A stretch of 64,000 bases of DNA from NCBI RefSeq assembly GCF_009690905.1, contig NZ_VOSW01000033.1, positions 25,570 through 89,569 on the forward strand, read 5' to 3'. This DNA is from Paraburkholderia madseniana (lineage in GTDB: Bacteria; Pseudomonadota; Gammaproteobacteria; Burkholderiales; Burkholderiaceae). The translations under genes were made by a program, and so were the position numbers. Within the stretch, counting starts at the first letter, position 1, and each line of letters opens with the position of its first letter. The notes under the pieces are model-generated. The model was not told where the DNA came from, searched no databases, and was given only the letters and a program-made list of their open reading frames with translations. Positions 1 through 9,575 of this stretch are shown here, one piece after another.

Positions 1-1
1 G

Positions 2-1159
2 GGTTCCCCGGCACGACTGCGGATCGCCGACGAACCGCCTGGGCCCGTACCGATCCGCTGGATCGACGGAAGCGACGCATCGCTGGACGCGATCATCGCC
101 GACGACGCACGCACGCCGTTCTCGCTCGCGACAGGCCCACTGGCCCGCTTCAGCGTGGTAACGCTCGGTGACGCACGGCTGATCGTTCTGATCTCGGCTC
201 ACGCAGCAATATGCGACGGCTGGTCGCTGGACGTGCTGATCGAACAGCTCGCGAAACGCTACAACGCCAACCTGTCGACCGCCCCGGATACGGCAGCCAA
301 GCCGTCGCAATGGCGCGACTTCGTGATGCAGCAGCGAGCGGATGCGCGTGGTCAACAATCGTCGCGCCCGGTTGGCGCTCTGCCGTCAACCGGAAACGCG
401 ACGGCTATGATCGATGTGGACACCGCGCTGACCGCCGATGCATTTAACACAGTGCATCGAAGCCTCGACATCCCGCCGTCATTGACGCGCCTGATCCGAT
501 CCGTCGGCGCGCAGTACCAATGCAGTCCGTTCACGCTGCTGCTGGCGGCCACGCAGCTCGCGCTGCTTTCGCACGACACCTCGCGTGAAGCGGCCATCGA
601 CATTCCGATGGCGGGGCAAAGCCTGCACTATCTTCCGACGCTCGTCGGCCAATGCACGAACTGGGTGGCGATCCACCGGCCGGCCGGCAATGACAACGCG
701 ATCGAGGCGTACCTGCTCGATGTGCAGCGAAGCCTGCTCGACGCGCAGGAAAGCTGTCTCGCCATGTCTGGGCCGACGCGTGATCGTGAAGCCACGTCAA
801 GTGTCGCGTTTATCCACACCAAACGTATCAAGGCCGCGGACTTTGCATTCACGGGCCTGCAGGCCGAATACGCATTGAATCGGCGAAGCCACCAATGGTA
901 CGACGTCGAGTTCCACGCGACGGAGTATCCGGAGCACTTCGTGATCGATTGCTCGTGTCGCCTCGCCGGTTTCCCGGCGCAAGCGCTCGAACCGTTGCTG
1001 GCTGACTTCGGCAACGCGCTCGACATGTTGGTTTCTCAACCCGCGGAAGCGAGCGTGCCCGGCCTCGTCCACGCACACGCACTTCGCGAGAAACAGCGCG
1101 CGCCTGCCGGTACGGCAACACGGTTCGACGAGGACTGTGATCTCGAGGAGATTCTCTGA
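2..1159 (+). CDS. NRPS condensation domain (C-terminal part of a protein cut by the window edge)
   Basis: The frame is open to the window start, so the N-terminus is missing. The visible part is the C-terminal two thirds of an NRPS condensation domain. The active-site motif, normally HHxxxDG, reads HAAICDG at 200-220: the first His and the DG are present but the second, catalytic His is Ala. Later landmarks fit the family, such as the VGQCTNWVAIHRP stretch. No carrier or adenylation domain follows. The protein stops soon after the C domain with an acidic tail, DEDCDLEEIL. The stop overlaps the next start (TGATG at 1157-1161), so the two are translationally coupled. The acidic tail is plausibly the docking peptide for the TubC-like domain that opens the next protein (inference). 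The family is clear; whether this C domain is catalytically active is doubtful. Confidence 0.85.
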   Translation, partial: GSPARLRIADEPPGPVPIRWIDGSDASLDAIIADDARTPFSLATGPLARFSVVTLGDARLIVLISAHAAICDGWSLDVLIEQLAKRYNANLSTAPDTAAKPSQWRDFVMQQRADARGQQSSRPVGALPSTGNATAMIDVDTALTADAFNTVHRSLDIPPSLTRLIRSVGAQYQCSPFTLLLAATQLALLSHDTSREAAIDIPMAGQSLHYLPTLVGQCTNWVAIHRPAGNDNAIEAYLLDVQRSLLDAQESCLAMSGPTRDREATSSVAFIHTKRIKAADFAFTGLQAEYALNRRSHQWYDVEFHATEYPEHFVIDCSCRLAGFPAQALEPLLADFGNALDMLVSQPAEASVPGLVHAHALREKQRAPAGTATRFDEDCDLEEIL

Positions 1160-4100
1160 TGCGCCTTAGAGACATTCTGTCGTTGGCCGACGCACGCGGC
1201 ATCGTGCTGTCGACCAGGGAAGGACGACTGTTCGCGAAGTCCTCGAACGGCCAGCCGCTCGACGGCGAGTTCCGCGCGATCCTGTCGGATAACAAGGGGG
1301 CCCTTCTCGAATGGCTCGAACACGATGCGCTGAACGACAGCAGCTTGTCGGAACTCGTCGACGCAGCGCTGCCTTCGCGCACAGCTCGGGGCTTCGCTTC
1401 GAGTACGCAGGCGCGGCTCTGGTATCTGGAGCAGGTGCTGGACGAACGCTGCCCGTACAACGAGCAACTTGAAATCGGGCTGCATGGGCCGCTGGATAGC
1501 GATGCGCTCCAGCAAACGCTCGATCTGCTCGTGATGCGACATCAGGCGCTACGCTCCCGCTTCGTTCAGGACGCGCAGGGCCGCGTCGCTCTCGAAGTGA
1601 CTCAGGCCGCCACGGCAGCGATCGCGTACGACGACCTGACGTTACACGCCGGCGCGGATATCGAACAGGCAGCGGAGGCAATTGCATTGCAGGAGGGTCG
1701 TCGCCGCTTCGACCTTGCGCGCGACGCTCTGATCCGGTTTCGTCTGCTCCGGCTCGCGCCGCGAGAGCACCGCCTGTTGCTGACGTTGCATCACATCGTC
1801 ATGGATGGCGCGTCGATGGCGGTCTTCTATGACGAACTCTCGATGGTCTATAGCGGTCTCGTGCGCGGTGCGCCCGCGCAACTTCCGCCGTTGCCGCTCG
1901 AGTATGCCGACTATTCGCGGTGCGTGGAGCGCTGGCAGACCGGCGAAAATTGCCGCGCGTCGCTCGACTTCTGGGCGTCGAAGCTCGCCGGCCTGAGCGG
2001 GCGAAAGACCGTGCCGCCCGACCACGAACGCAACGAAGCGGCAGGCTTTCGAGGCCACGTCGAACATTTCGAGGTGGACCCGGCGTTGAGCCGGCGACTG
2101 TCGCAACTCGCCGGCTCGGAAGGCGCGACGCTTTACATGGCGCTGCTTGCCGCATTCAAGATTCTGCTGGCGAGGTATACGGATGAAACCGATCTGGCGG
2201 TCGCGACGCCGGTGGCCAACCGGCCGCATCCGGACCTTGGCCGGCTATTCGGGCTGTTTGCGAACACGCTGGTGATCCGCTCGGAGCTGGACGCCGCGCT
2301 GACGTACCGGCAGGTGCTGGGCATCGTGAGCAATGTGGTGCTGGAAGCGTTCGAGCACCAGCACGTCCCGTTCGATCAGATTATCGAGCGCATCAAGCCC
2401 GATCGGGTCGGGATGGCGATGCCGCTGACCCAAGTCATGTTCGTGATGCAGCCCGCGACGCGGCGTCTCTCACTCGCGGACCTCGATGCTGAAGTACACG
2501 GTCCCAAACATTTGGGCTACGCGAAGTTCGACCTAACGCTCTCCGTGACCCGTGGGCCGAATGGCGCGCTAACCGGACACTGCGAATACGACGCCGATCT
2601 GTACGAGGCCTCTTCGATCACGCGGCTGATTTCGCACTATGTCGCCCTGCTTCATTCGATCGTCGGCCATCCGGATGAAGCCATCGGCGCGCTGTCGCTG
2701 ATGGGCGGGCAGGACCGGTCGGCGCTGTTGGCGGCGCAGCACTCGCCCCGAGCCGATGACCTGCCCGGCGGCTTCGTCTTCGAGCTGTTCGAGCAGCAGG
2801 CGCGGCAGGCGCCAGCGCATCCGGCCATCATCTGCGGCGACCAGCATGTGTCGTACGGCGACGCCGTTGCGACGGTCAACCGGATCGCGAATTATCTCGT
2901 GCAAACCGGCGTGACGCCCGGCGCGCGCGTCGGTCTGCATCTGGACAAGTCCGCGGCGGCGGTGCTGTGCCTGTTCGCAATCTGGAAGGCCGGTGCGATC
3001 TATGTGCCGGTCGACCCGGCGTTGCCAGACGAGCGCGTACGCTACCTCGTCGACGATACCCGGATGGCCGTCCTGCTGACCGGCACGCCGGCCGTTGCCG
3101 CGCTGGCGCGCGACGGCACCCGGACGATCGTGCTCGATCACGCGTGGGCCGACATCGAAGCCCAGCCGCCGGTCTATAAGCATCCGTTGCCGTCGTCAAC
3201 CGAATCGCTCGCGTACATCCTGTACACGTCGGGCACGACGGGCGAACCCAAAGGCGTGATGGTCCGGCACCGCAGTGTGACTCATCTCGCGCACGCCGCG
3301 GCGAGGCTGTACGGCATCGATTCCACGAGCCGAGTACTGCAGTTCACGTCGTTCAATTTCGACCCGTCGATCGAGCAGATCGTCACGACGCTGCGCAGCG
3401 GCGGCACGCTCTTTCCGGTTTCGAAGCGGGACGTCATGCCCGGTCCGGAGCTTGCCGCGCTGATCCGCGATCAGGCGATTACGCATGCCAACCTGACGCC
3501 CTCGGCGTTGGCCCTGCTGCCTGCCGACAACCTTCGGGCGCTGCGCTGTGTGATCTCTGGCGGCGAACGCTGTACGCAGGATCTGGTCCGGCGCTGGGCG
3601 CCCGGACGGCGGTTCCTCAATTGCTACGGACCGACCGAAGCCACGGTCACCGCGACCGCGGCATCGTGTTCACCGGACGACCGGCAGATGACGATTGGCC
3701 GCCCGCTCGAACACGTGGCCTGTTACGTGCTCGACGTAAAGCGTCAGCCCGTTCCCGTCGGCGTGATCGGCGAACTCTATATTGGCGGAACGGGTGTGGC
3801 TGCCGGCTACTGGCAGAGTCCCGAACTGACCGGGCAACGCTTCATCGCCAACCCGTTTGGCGAGCCTGGCATGTTGTACAAGACCGGCGACCTAGTCAAG
3901 CAACTGGCGGACGGGCGCATCGTCTTCGTCGGGCGTAAAGACGGTCAGGTCAAGATCCGCGGGCAGCGCGTTGAGCTGGGAGAAATCGAGGCTGCGCTCA
4001 ACGGCGCGAACGACGTGCTCGACAGCCGCGTGGTGGTTCGCGACCTCGCTCAGCGCGGCGAGACCTTGATTGCTTACGCGCTGACGCATGATGGAGAGCC

Positions 4101-5415
4101 GCTCGACACAGCAGCGGTGCTCACCGCGCTGGAAGCGCGTCTGCCCGGTTACATGGTGCCAGCGGCCGTGGTCGTGTTACGTGAATTTCCGCTGACCGTG
4201 GCGGGAAAACTCGACACCCGCGCGTTGCCGTTGCCCGATTTTCGTGCCGCCCGAAACAGCGCGGATGCCGCCGTATTACCACGCTCGGATACGGAAAAAC
4301 GCGTTGCTGCCGTGTGGACCGAGGTGCTGGGTCAACAGGTCGAGAATATCGACGACGACTTCTTCCGGCTCGGCGGCCATTCGCTTGCCGCAGTCCGTTT
4401 GATCGCCCGTCTGAACGCGCACTTCGATGTCGAACTTCCGTTGACGGCGCTGCTGGCCTCGCCGACCGTTCGCGGGATTGCGGCGCAGCTCGCATCACGG
4501 CATGCACCGCACGGCGCATGGACACCATTGGTGGCCCTCGAAAAGGGCGCCCACCGCACGCCAGTTTTTTGCGTGCATCCGGCCGGCGGAACAGTGTCCT
4601 GCTTCAAGGCTTTGGCCGCCCTGTTCGGCGCTCAGGGCCACCCTGTGTTCGGTTTTCAGCCGCTCGGTTTCGAGGCGGGGCAAACGGCACAGCGATCCAT
4701 CAGCGAGATGGCGTCGTTCTACGTCGATCACCTCCTCGCGCAACACCCGCGCGGTCCTTACGTTCTGATAGGTTACTCGGCGGGCGGCGCCGTCGCGTAT
4801 GAGATGGCGCGACGACTCACCGAAGCGAAGCACAGCGTCAGCCTCGTGGGCCTCGTCGATACCTATCTGTTCGAGAACGACGCAACGACTGAAACAATCG
4901 GCGCGGCCGACGACACCATGTGGCTGCTGCGCTGGTTGAGCGACGGCATCCATGCGCCGAACTGGAACGGCGACGCCATCACCGATTACCTCACGGGCGT
5001 GTCGGTCGACGCGCGCTTCGAGTCGGCCGTCCAGTTTGCCCGCGCGGCCGGCGCGTTCCCGGACGATCTGGATGGCGCATCGATCCGGCGAATGATCGAT
5101 ACCTACCGAGCGCATTGCCTCGCCATCGCCGGCTATCGGCCCACCGCGTGGCCGACGCCGCCGTTGCTTTTGCTGCGCGCCGCCGAACACACATTCACTT
5201 CGACAAACCGGCGCGGCGGGCAGCCGTGGCCGCGCCAGTCCGGCGCCGCATCGAGCGAACGCATCGTGCCGGGACGACATGAAACGGTCCTCTCAATGCC
5301 TCACGTCGGCAAGGTCGTCGAGGCGCTCAGTGAATGCCTGACGCACAGAGCGCCGCAAGGCCGGGCTCTTCCGCTCGTCGATGATGCGCGGACGGCCTGC
5401 GCATCGAATCAATAG
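1159..5415 (+). CDS. NRPS terminal module: TubC docking - C - A - T - TE (1418 aa)
   Basis: Residues 1-60 resemble a TubC-type N-terminal docking domain (MRLRDILSLADARGI...). A condensation domain follows with an intact HHIVMDG at about residues 211-217. The adenylation domain has YTSGTTGEPKG at about 689-699, NCYGPTEATV, YKTGDL, a VKIRGQRVELGEIE core and the terminal VAGKL lysine. By alignment to GrsA I read the specificity pocket roughly as D-P-E-N-I-G-C-V-T; I do not recognise the amino acid it selects. The carrier domain has DDFFRLGGHSL with the phosphopantetheine Ser near 1075. A type I thioesterase ends the protein, with GYSAGG (Ser about 1207) and GRHETV (His about 1374). This is the chain-terminating module that adds the last residue and releases the peptide. 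It is coupled to the upstream NRPS and leads an operon with tailoring and export genes. Confidence 0.95.
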   Translation: MRLRDILSLADARGIVLSTREGRLFAKSSNGQPLDGEFRAILSDNKGALLEWLEHDALNDSSLSELVDAALPSRTARGFASSTQARLWYLEQVLDERCPYNEQLEIGLHGPLDSDALQQTLDLLVMRHQALRSRFVQDAQGRVALEVTQAATAAIAYDDLTLHAGADIEQAAEAIALQEGRRRFDLARDALIRFRLLRLAPREHRLLLTLHHIVMDGASMAVFYDELSMVYSGLVRGAPAQLPPLPLEYADYSRCVERWQTGENCRASLDFWASKLAGLSGRKTVPPDHERNEAAGFRGHVEHFEVDPALSRRLSQLAGSEGATLYMALLAAFKILLARYTDETDLAVATPVANRPHPDLGRLFGLFANTLVIRSELDAALTYRQVLGIVSNVVLEAFEHQHVPFDQIIERIKPDRVGMAMPLTQVMFVMQPATRRLSLADLDAEVHGPKHLGYAKFDLTLSVTRGPNGALTGHCEYDADLYEASSITRLISHYVALLHSIVGHPDEAIGALSLMGGQDRSALLAAQHSPRADDLPGGFVFELFEQQARQAPAHPAIICGDQHVSYGDAVATVNRIANYLVQTGVTPGARVGLHLDKSAAAVLCLFAIWKAGAIYVPVDPALPDERVRYLVDDTRMAVLLTGTPAVAALARDGTRTIVLDHAWADIEAQPPVYKHPLPSSTESLAYILYTSGTTGEPKGVMVRHRSVTHLAHAAARLYGIDSTSRVLQFTSFNFDPSIEQIVTTLRSGGTLFPVSKRDVMPGPELAALIRDQAITHANLTPSALALLPADNLRALRCVISGGERCTQDLVRRWAPGRRFLNCYGPTEATVTATAASCSPDDRQMTIGRPLEHVACYVLDVKRQPVPVGVIGELYIGGTGVAAGYWQSPELTGQRFIANPFGEPGMLYKTGDLVKQLADGRIVFVGRKDGQVKIRGQRVELGEIEAALNGANDVLDSRVVVRDLAQRGETLIAYALTHDGEPLDTAAVLTALEARLPGYMVPAAVVVLREFPLTVAGKLDTRALPLPDFRAARNSADAAVLPRSDTEKRVAAVWTEVLGQQVENIDDDFFRLGGHSLAAVRLIARLNAHFDVELPLTALLASPTVRGIAAQLASRHAPHGAWTPLVALEKGAHRTPVFCVHPAGGTVSCFKALAALFGAQGHPVFGFQPLGFEAGQTAQRSISEMASFYVDHLLAQHPRGPYVLIGYSAGGAVAYEMARRLTEAKHSVSLVGLVDTYLFENDATTETIGAADDTMWLLRWLSDGIHAPNWNGDAITDYLTGVSVDARFESAVQFARAAGAFPDDLDGASIRRMIDTYRAHCLAIAGYRPTAWPTPPLLLLRAAEHTFTSTNRRGGQPWPRQSGAASSERIVPGRHETVLSMPHVGKVVEALSECLTHRAPQGRALPLVDDARTACASNQ

Positions 5416-5453
5416 GTTTGTGTACTTCAAGAAATTTCATAAAGGATTCGACA

Positions 5454-6908
5454 ATGGGTGCAAGAAGGGGACATGAGGTTCTCGAACGATTCCGCGCACA
5501 TCCCGCGCAAGTGTGGCACCGCGGCGTTCGCGTGCAGGACGTCACATCGGAGCCGGGCCTCGCGAACGGCGTGCGCAGCCTCGCCGGTCTGTACGATTTT
5601 CAGTGGCAACAGGCGAACGTGACGCTGGAAACCGATCCGCTGACCGATCAAAAGGTCGCGCGATCGTTTTCGATTCCGCGAACCCCGACCGAACTCGAGC
5701 GCGTCGGCGCGGCCATGCTGCGTTCGTCCGAATACAGCATGGGGATGATGGGGCGTGAACCTTCGTATCTGAACCGTGCGATGTCGGCCTACGCCGGCGC
5801 TGCCGAATTTTTCCGTGACGGCGATCGCGCTTACGGCGATAACGTGACGCAATATCATCGATATCTGCGCGCGAACGATCTTTCGCTGACGCACACGCTG
5901 TTGAATCCGCGACCTAATCGGCTGGCCGGGCCGGCTCGCCAGGCGGATCCGCTGCTGGCCGCGCACGTTCACGAGGAACGCGACGACGGGCTCGTGATTC
6001 GCGGCGCGCGCATGCTCGCAACGCTGCCTTTGTCGGACGAACTGATGGTGTTCCCCGCCCGGCTCCCGGACGGCCCCGAGGAAAGCGCGCGCTATGCCTT
6101 TGCGTTTGCGATTCCGACCGCCACGCCCGGCCTCAAATTCATCTGCCGGGACAGCGTCGACTACGGTTTCAACGGCTTCGACCATCCGCTCGGCTCACGC
6201 TTCGAAGAGATGGATGCCGTCGTGATATTCGACGACGTCTTAGTGCCGTGGGAACGGGTCTTTTGCTATCGCGACGTGAACATCTGCAATGCTGCGGCGG
6301 TTCGTACCGGCGCGCTGGCACAGATGGCGTATCAGGTAGTGTGCAAAAACATCGCGAAGACGGAGTTCCTGCTCGGCCTTGCGTCGATGATGGTGGACGG
6401 TTCCGGCCTGGAGAGCTTCCAGCACATCCACGAAAAGATCGCCGAAGTGTGGGTCAATCTAACGACGCTGAAGGCGTTTAAGCGGGCTAGCGAATCCGAT
6501 GCGCAGGCCAACGAATATGGTGTCTTCACGCCGGCTTGGGATCCACTCGACGCGTCACGCAATTTGTATCCCCGCCTCTATCCGCGCATGGTCGAAATCA
6601 TTCAGCAGATCGGAGCAAGCGGCCTCGTGGCGATGCCGACGCAGGCCGACCTGGACGGCGCTCTAGGCGACGAAATCCGCTATTACTATCAGTCTGCCCG
6701 GCTGGAAGCGAGCGAGCGCATTCCGCTCTACCGGCTTGCCTGGGATGCCGCCGTGTCCGCGTTCGGATCGCGCCAGGTGCTCTACGAACGCTTCTTCTTC
6801 GGCGATCCGGTGCAGATGGCGAGCGCCGTCTTCAAGGACAAGGATCGCTCGGGATCAATCGAAAAAGTTCGCCGACTGCTCCAGGAATCGCACCGGTTTG
6901 GTCACTAA
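5454..6908 (+). CDS. HpaB/PvcC-class FADH2-dependent aromatic monooxygenase (oxygenase component)
   Basis: The 484-aa protein matches the 4-hydroxyphenylacetate 3-monooxygenase oxygenase family in length (about 480-520 aa) and motifs: MGREPSYLNRAMSAY near the N-terminus, then R139 and H147 within RANDLSLTHTLLNP, which correspond to conserved flavin/substrate-site residues, and GARMLATLPLSDE. I chose ATG 5454 because AAAGGA lies 8 bases upstream; a TTG at 5418 is in frame but lacks a ribosome-binding site. Family members hydroxylate phenols ortho to the OH using FADH2 from a separate reductase; SgcC-type members act on carrier-bound tyrosines. Next to an NRPS this is most likely a tailoring hydroxylase (inference). 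No HpaC-like flavin reductase is in the window, so reduced flavin must come from elsewhere. The exact substrate is unknown. Confidence 0.9.
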   Translation: MGARRGHEVLERFRAHPAQVWHRGVRVQDVTSEPGLANGVRSLAGLYDFQWQQANVTLETDPLTDQKVARSFSIPRTPTELERVGAAMLRSSEYSMGMMGREPSYLNRAMSAYAGAAEFFRDGDRAYGDNVTQYHRYLRANDLSLTHTLLNPRPNRLAGPARQADPLLAAHVHEERDDGLVIRGARMLATLPLSDELMVFPARLPDGPEESARYAFAFAIPTATPGLKFICRDSVDYGFNGFDHPLGSRFEEMDAVVIFDDVLVPWERVFCYRDVNICNAAAVRTGALAQMAYQVVCKNIAKTEFLLGLASMMVDGSGLESFQHIHEKIAEVWVNLTTLKAFKRASESDAQANEYGVFTPAWDPLDASRNLYPRLYPRMVEIIQQIGASGLVAMPTQADLDGALGDEIRYYYQSARLEASERIPLYRLAWDAAVSAFGSRQVLYERFFFGDPVQMASAVFKDKDRSGSIEKVRRLLQESHRFGH

Positions 6909-6976
6909 CTTTTGCACACGAAGCTGGGAGCGTGCCTCCCACTTTCCTTCGCCTATCACGTCGACGAGCCCATCTA

Positions 6977-7828
6977 ATGAATGACACCGTGATTGACGCG
7001 CGCGAGGCAATAAATCCGGCGCACGTCAAAACACTCGGCAGCGCCGCGCTGCGAGAACAGTTTCTCGTTGAAAACGTGTTTGTTCGCGGCAGGCTAAGCG
7101 CCACCTACTCAAACGAAGACCGGATGATCTTCGGAGGCATCATGCCGGAATACGAACCGCTGACGTTACCGCGCGCGCTGAGCGAGGCATGCGGGACGGC
7201 GTACTTTCTGCAACGGCGCGAACTCGGGCTATTGAATCTCGGCGGCCCGGCGTCAGTGGACGTAGACGGGCAGCGCTTCGACATCGGCGAATACGATGCC
7301 CTCTATGTCGGTGCCGGGGCGCGCGAGGTGCTCTTCGGCAGCGAAGACCCTGAGCATCCGGCGAAGCTCTATTACGTGAGCGCCACCGCTCATCAGTCGT
7401 TTCGCACGAGAAAGGTTGTCCGGGACGAGGCCTTGTCCGTCAAGCGAGGGGACCAGAAAGACAGCAACTGCAGAACTGTCGTCAGGTATCTAGCGCCCGA
7501 GATCTTGCCGACATGCCAGTTGCTGATGGGCATCGTGGCGCTGGACGAAGGCAATGTATGGAGTCCCTTGCCGACGCATCGTCACAGACGGCGCAGCGAG
7601 GTTTACCTGCACTATGGCCTCGAACCGGAAGCGGCCGTTATATTTCTGCTCGGCGAGCCCGATGAAACCCGGCATCTTATCGTTCGCGACGAACAGGCCG
7701 TGATCGTGCCCGGCTGGGCGGTGCACTCCGGGGTGGGGACGTCGAGCCACGGTGTGGTCTGGGCCATGGCGGGCGAGAACATGGAAATCGGTGATATGGA
7801 CTTCGTCCCTACCTCACGACTGCGATGA
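6977..7828 (+). CDS. kduI: KduI-family cupin isomerase (5-dehydro-4-deoxyuronate ketol-isomerase)
   Basis: The 283-aa product can be aligned from memory almost end to end with E. coli KduI (278 aa). Shared stretches include AHVKTLG, LREQFLVENVFV, GGIMPEYEP, YFLQRRELG, YDALYVGAGAREV and AVHSGVGT. The four metal ligands known from KduI (His, His, Glu, His) fall at H201, H203, E208 and H250, each exactly five residues later than in the E. coli enzyme. KduI interconverts 5-keto-4-deoxyuronate and 2,5-diketo-3-deoxygluconate in pectin/alginate degradation. Here no other uronate genes are near; it lies between the monooxygenase and an exporter whose upstream in-frame ATG overlaps its stop codon. 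It may therefore have been recruited to the metabolite pathway (inference). The longer open frame upstream of ATG 6977 overlaps the preceding gene and is not used. Confidence 0.9.
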   Translation: MNDTVIDAREAINPAHVKTLGSAALREQFLVENVFVRGRLSATYSNEDRMIFGGIMPEYEPLTLPRALSEACGTAYFLQRRELGLLNLGGPASVDVDGQRFDIGEYDALYVGAGAREVLFGSEDPEHPAKLYYVSATAHQSFRTRKVVRDEALSVKRGDQKDSNCRTVVRYLAPEILPTCQLLMGIVALDEGNVWSPLPTHRHRRRSEVYLHYGLEPEAAVIFLLGEPDETRHLIVRDEQAVIVPGWAVHSGVGTSSHGVVWAMAGENMEIGDMDFVPTSRLR

Positions 7829-7884
7829 AGGCGCGTGTTTGGTCGCGCCTGACGCAAGGCGGTAAGACAGCCCAAGGAGAGACC

Positions 7885-9288
7885 ATGAAGCAGCAAAATG
7901 ATTTGCGATCTATTGCCCGCATCCTGATTGCGGCGAGTTTCGCGTCGTGCGTCGTACAACTCGACCTCACCATCGTCAACGTCGCATTGCCGCACCTCGC
8001 CGAGTTTTTCAGCGCATCAATCTCCGGACTGCAGTGGGTCGTCGACGGCTATACGCTCGGCTTCGCGGTGCTGCTGCTGTCCGCCGGCACGCTCGCGGAC
8101 CGGTTTGGCGCCAGACGTGTGTTCATACTCGGGTTCGTGATTCTCGGCGCAACGTCGATCGCGATCGCTTTCTCGCGCTCTATCGTCGAGCTGAATGTAT
8201 TCAGGATCGCGCAAGGGATAGCCGCCGCGCTGCTCTTACCGACGTCGCTCACCTTGCTGCGCAAAGCCTGCGACGGCAATGCCCGCTTACTGGCGCGCGC
8301 CCTCGGCATCTGGGCGGCGATCGGCGGCGCGTCGCTCGCGGCCGGCCCGGTTGTCGGCGGTGTGCTGCTGTCGGTCATTGGATGGCGCAGCGTTTTCCTG
8401 ATCAATCTGCCGATCTGCGCAGTCGGTCTCATCATCGCGTACCGGGGCATTCCTGCGCGAATGGACGAGGCGGGCTCGCGACAACTTGATCTCAAAGGGC
8501 AACTGCTGATCGTACTCGCCCTCGCGAGTCTGATCGGCGCAGCGATCGAATACCGGAATCTCGGCTGGCATCATCCGCTGGTCTGGGGCGGGGCGTGTGT
8601 CGCCGTACTCTCGACATGCGCGTTCGTGTGGCTCGAACGGCGCATCGCGTTCCCGATGCTACCGCTCAAGTTGTTTCGCAACTCCAGATTCAGTTGTCCA
8701 CTTGTTTTCGGCTTTCTGATCAACCTATCCTTTTCCGGTGTGCTCTTTGTGTTGAGCCTGTATCTGCAGAAGGCGCGAGGGTACTCAGCCGTCCATACCG
8801 GTCTCGCTTTCCTGCCGCTGACAGCCACCTTCATTTTTGCAAATCTTGCGGGTGGGAAGATCGCGGCATGGGCGGGGTCGAGAGTCGTGATGATCGGCGG
8901 TGCGCTAATTGCAGGAGTGGGCTATGCGTCGTTGTGCTGGCTCGGACCCCACAGCGGTATTTGGCAAATGATCCCCGGATTCGTGCTGATTCCCGCGGGC
9001 ATGGGCGCCGCGGTGCCGGCAATGACGGCGGTCTTGCTGTCCGACGTCGACGCGATGTCGGCCGGCATTGCCTCCGCGGTGCTGAGCACGGCCCGCCAAG
9101 TCGGCAGCGCGCTGGGTGTCGCGGCATTCGGCGTGATGGTCGGCGATGGCCTGAGTTCGGACATTCTCAACGGCATCAACCTGGTCATGTTGACGTCTGC
9201 GGCGCTATTGCTCGTAGCCGCGCTGACTGCGAGCATCACGGCACCGGAGAAAGAGGAGCAATTGGCTAATGTTCGGACAGGAGCCTAA
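7885..9288 (+). CDS. MFS transporter, DHA2 (14-TM, EmrB/QacA) family
   Basis: The 467-aa hydrophobic protein has the DHA2 signature LDLTIVNVALP in its first helix, a W-V-x-x-x-Y-x-L segment (WVVDGYTLGFAVLLLSAG) and the loop motif GTLADRFGARRVF after helix 2. The remainder is compatible with about 14 membrane segments. I chose ATG 7885 because AAGGAGA lies directly upstream (7874-7880); an in-frame ATG at 7825 overlaps the kduI stop but has no ribosome-binding site. It is a proton-driven inner-membrane drug or metabolite exporter. As the last gene of the NRPS operon it most likely exports, and so gives self-resistance to, the peptide product (inference from position). Confidence 0.92.
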   Translation: MKQQNDLRSIARILIAASFASCVVQLDLTIVNVALPHLAEFFSASISGLQWVVDGYTLGFAVLLLSAGTLADRFGARRVFILGFVILGATSIAIAFSRSIVELNVFRIAQGIAAALLLPTSLTLLRKACDGNARLLARALGIWAAIGGASLAAGPVVGGVLLSVIGWRSVFLINLPICAVGLIIAYRGIPARMDEAGSRQLDLKGQLLIVLALASLIGAAIEYRNLGWHHPLVWGGACVAVLSTCAFVWLERRIAFPMLPLKLFRNSRFSCPLVFGFLINLSFSGVLFVLSLYLQKARGYSAVHTGLAFLPLTATFIFANLAGGKIAAWAGSRVVMIGGALIAGVGYASLCWLGPHSGIWQMIPGFVLIPAGMGAAVPAMTAVLLSDVDAMSAGIASAVLSTARQVGSALGVAAFGVMVGDGLSSDILNGINLVMLTSAALLLVAALTASITAPEKEEQLANVRTGA

Positions 9289-9575
9289 AAGCCAAGCAAG
9301 CGAATATTGTTGCGACGAGTCCGCTCAGATAGCTGACCACTTGACAGGCGAGCGATCGCTTTCTGCAGATCATGACGACCGTACCGCGGTATTCGAATCG
9401 AGTGATTAGTGGCAAATCGCGATCGGCTTGTGAGCCAAGCGCTTTACGACCCGAACCAGCACGTCTTCCACGCTGGCAGGAAATATTTTGCCGATGGCGC
9501 CGAAGGCTTTGGCTACTTTCACGGTAGAAGTCCGGTTCTGGTTGCAATAGGCGCGGATCATTGCTTCGGCGACCC

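Noticed and set aside
6536..6976. Longer N-terminal extension of the KduI frame
   Set aside because: It lies inside the monooxygenase gene and is Arg-rich filler; ATG 6977 matches the normal KduI start.
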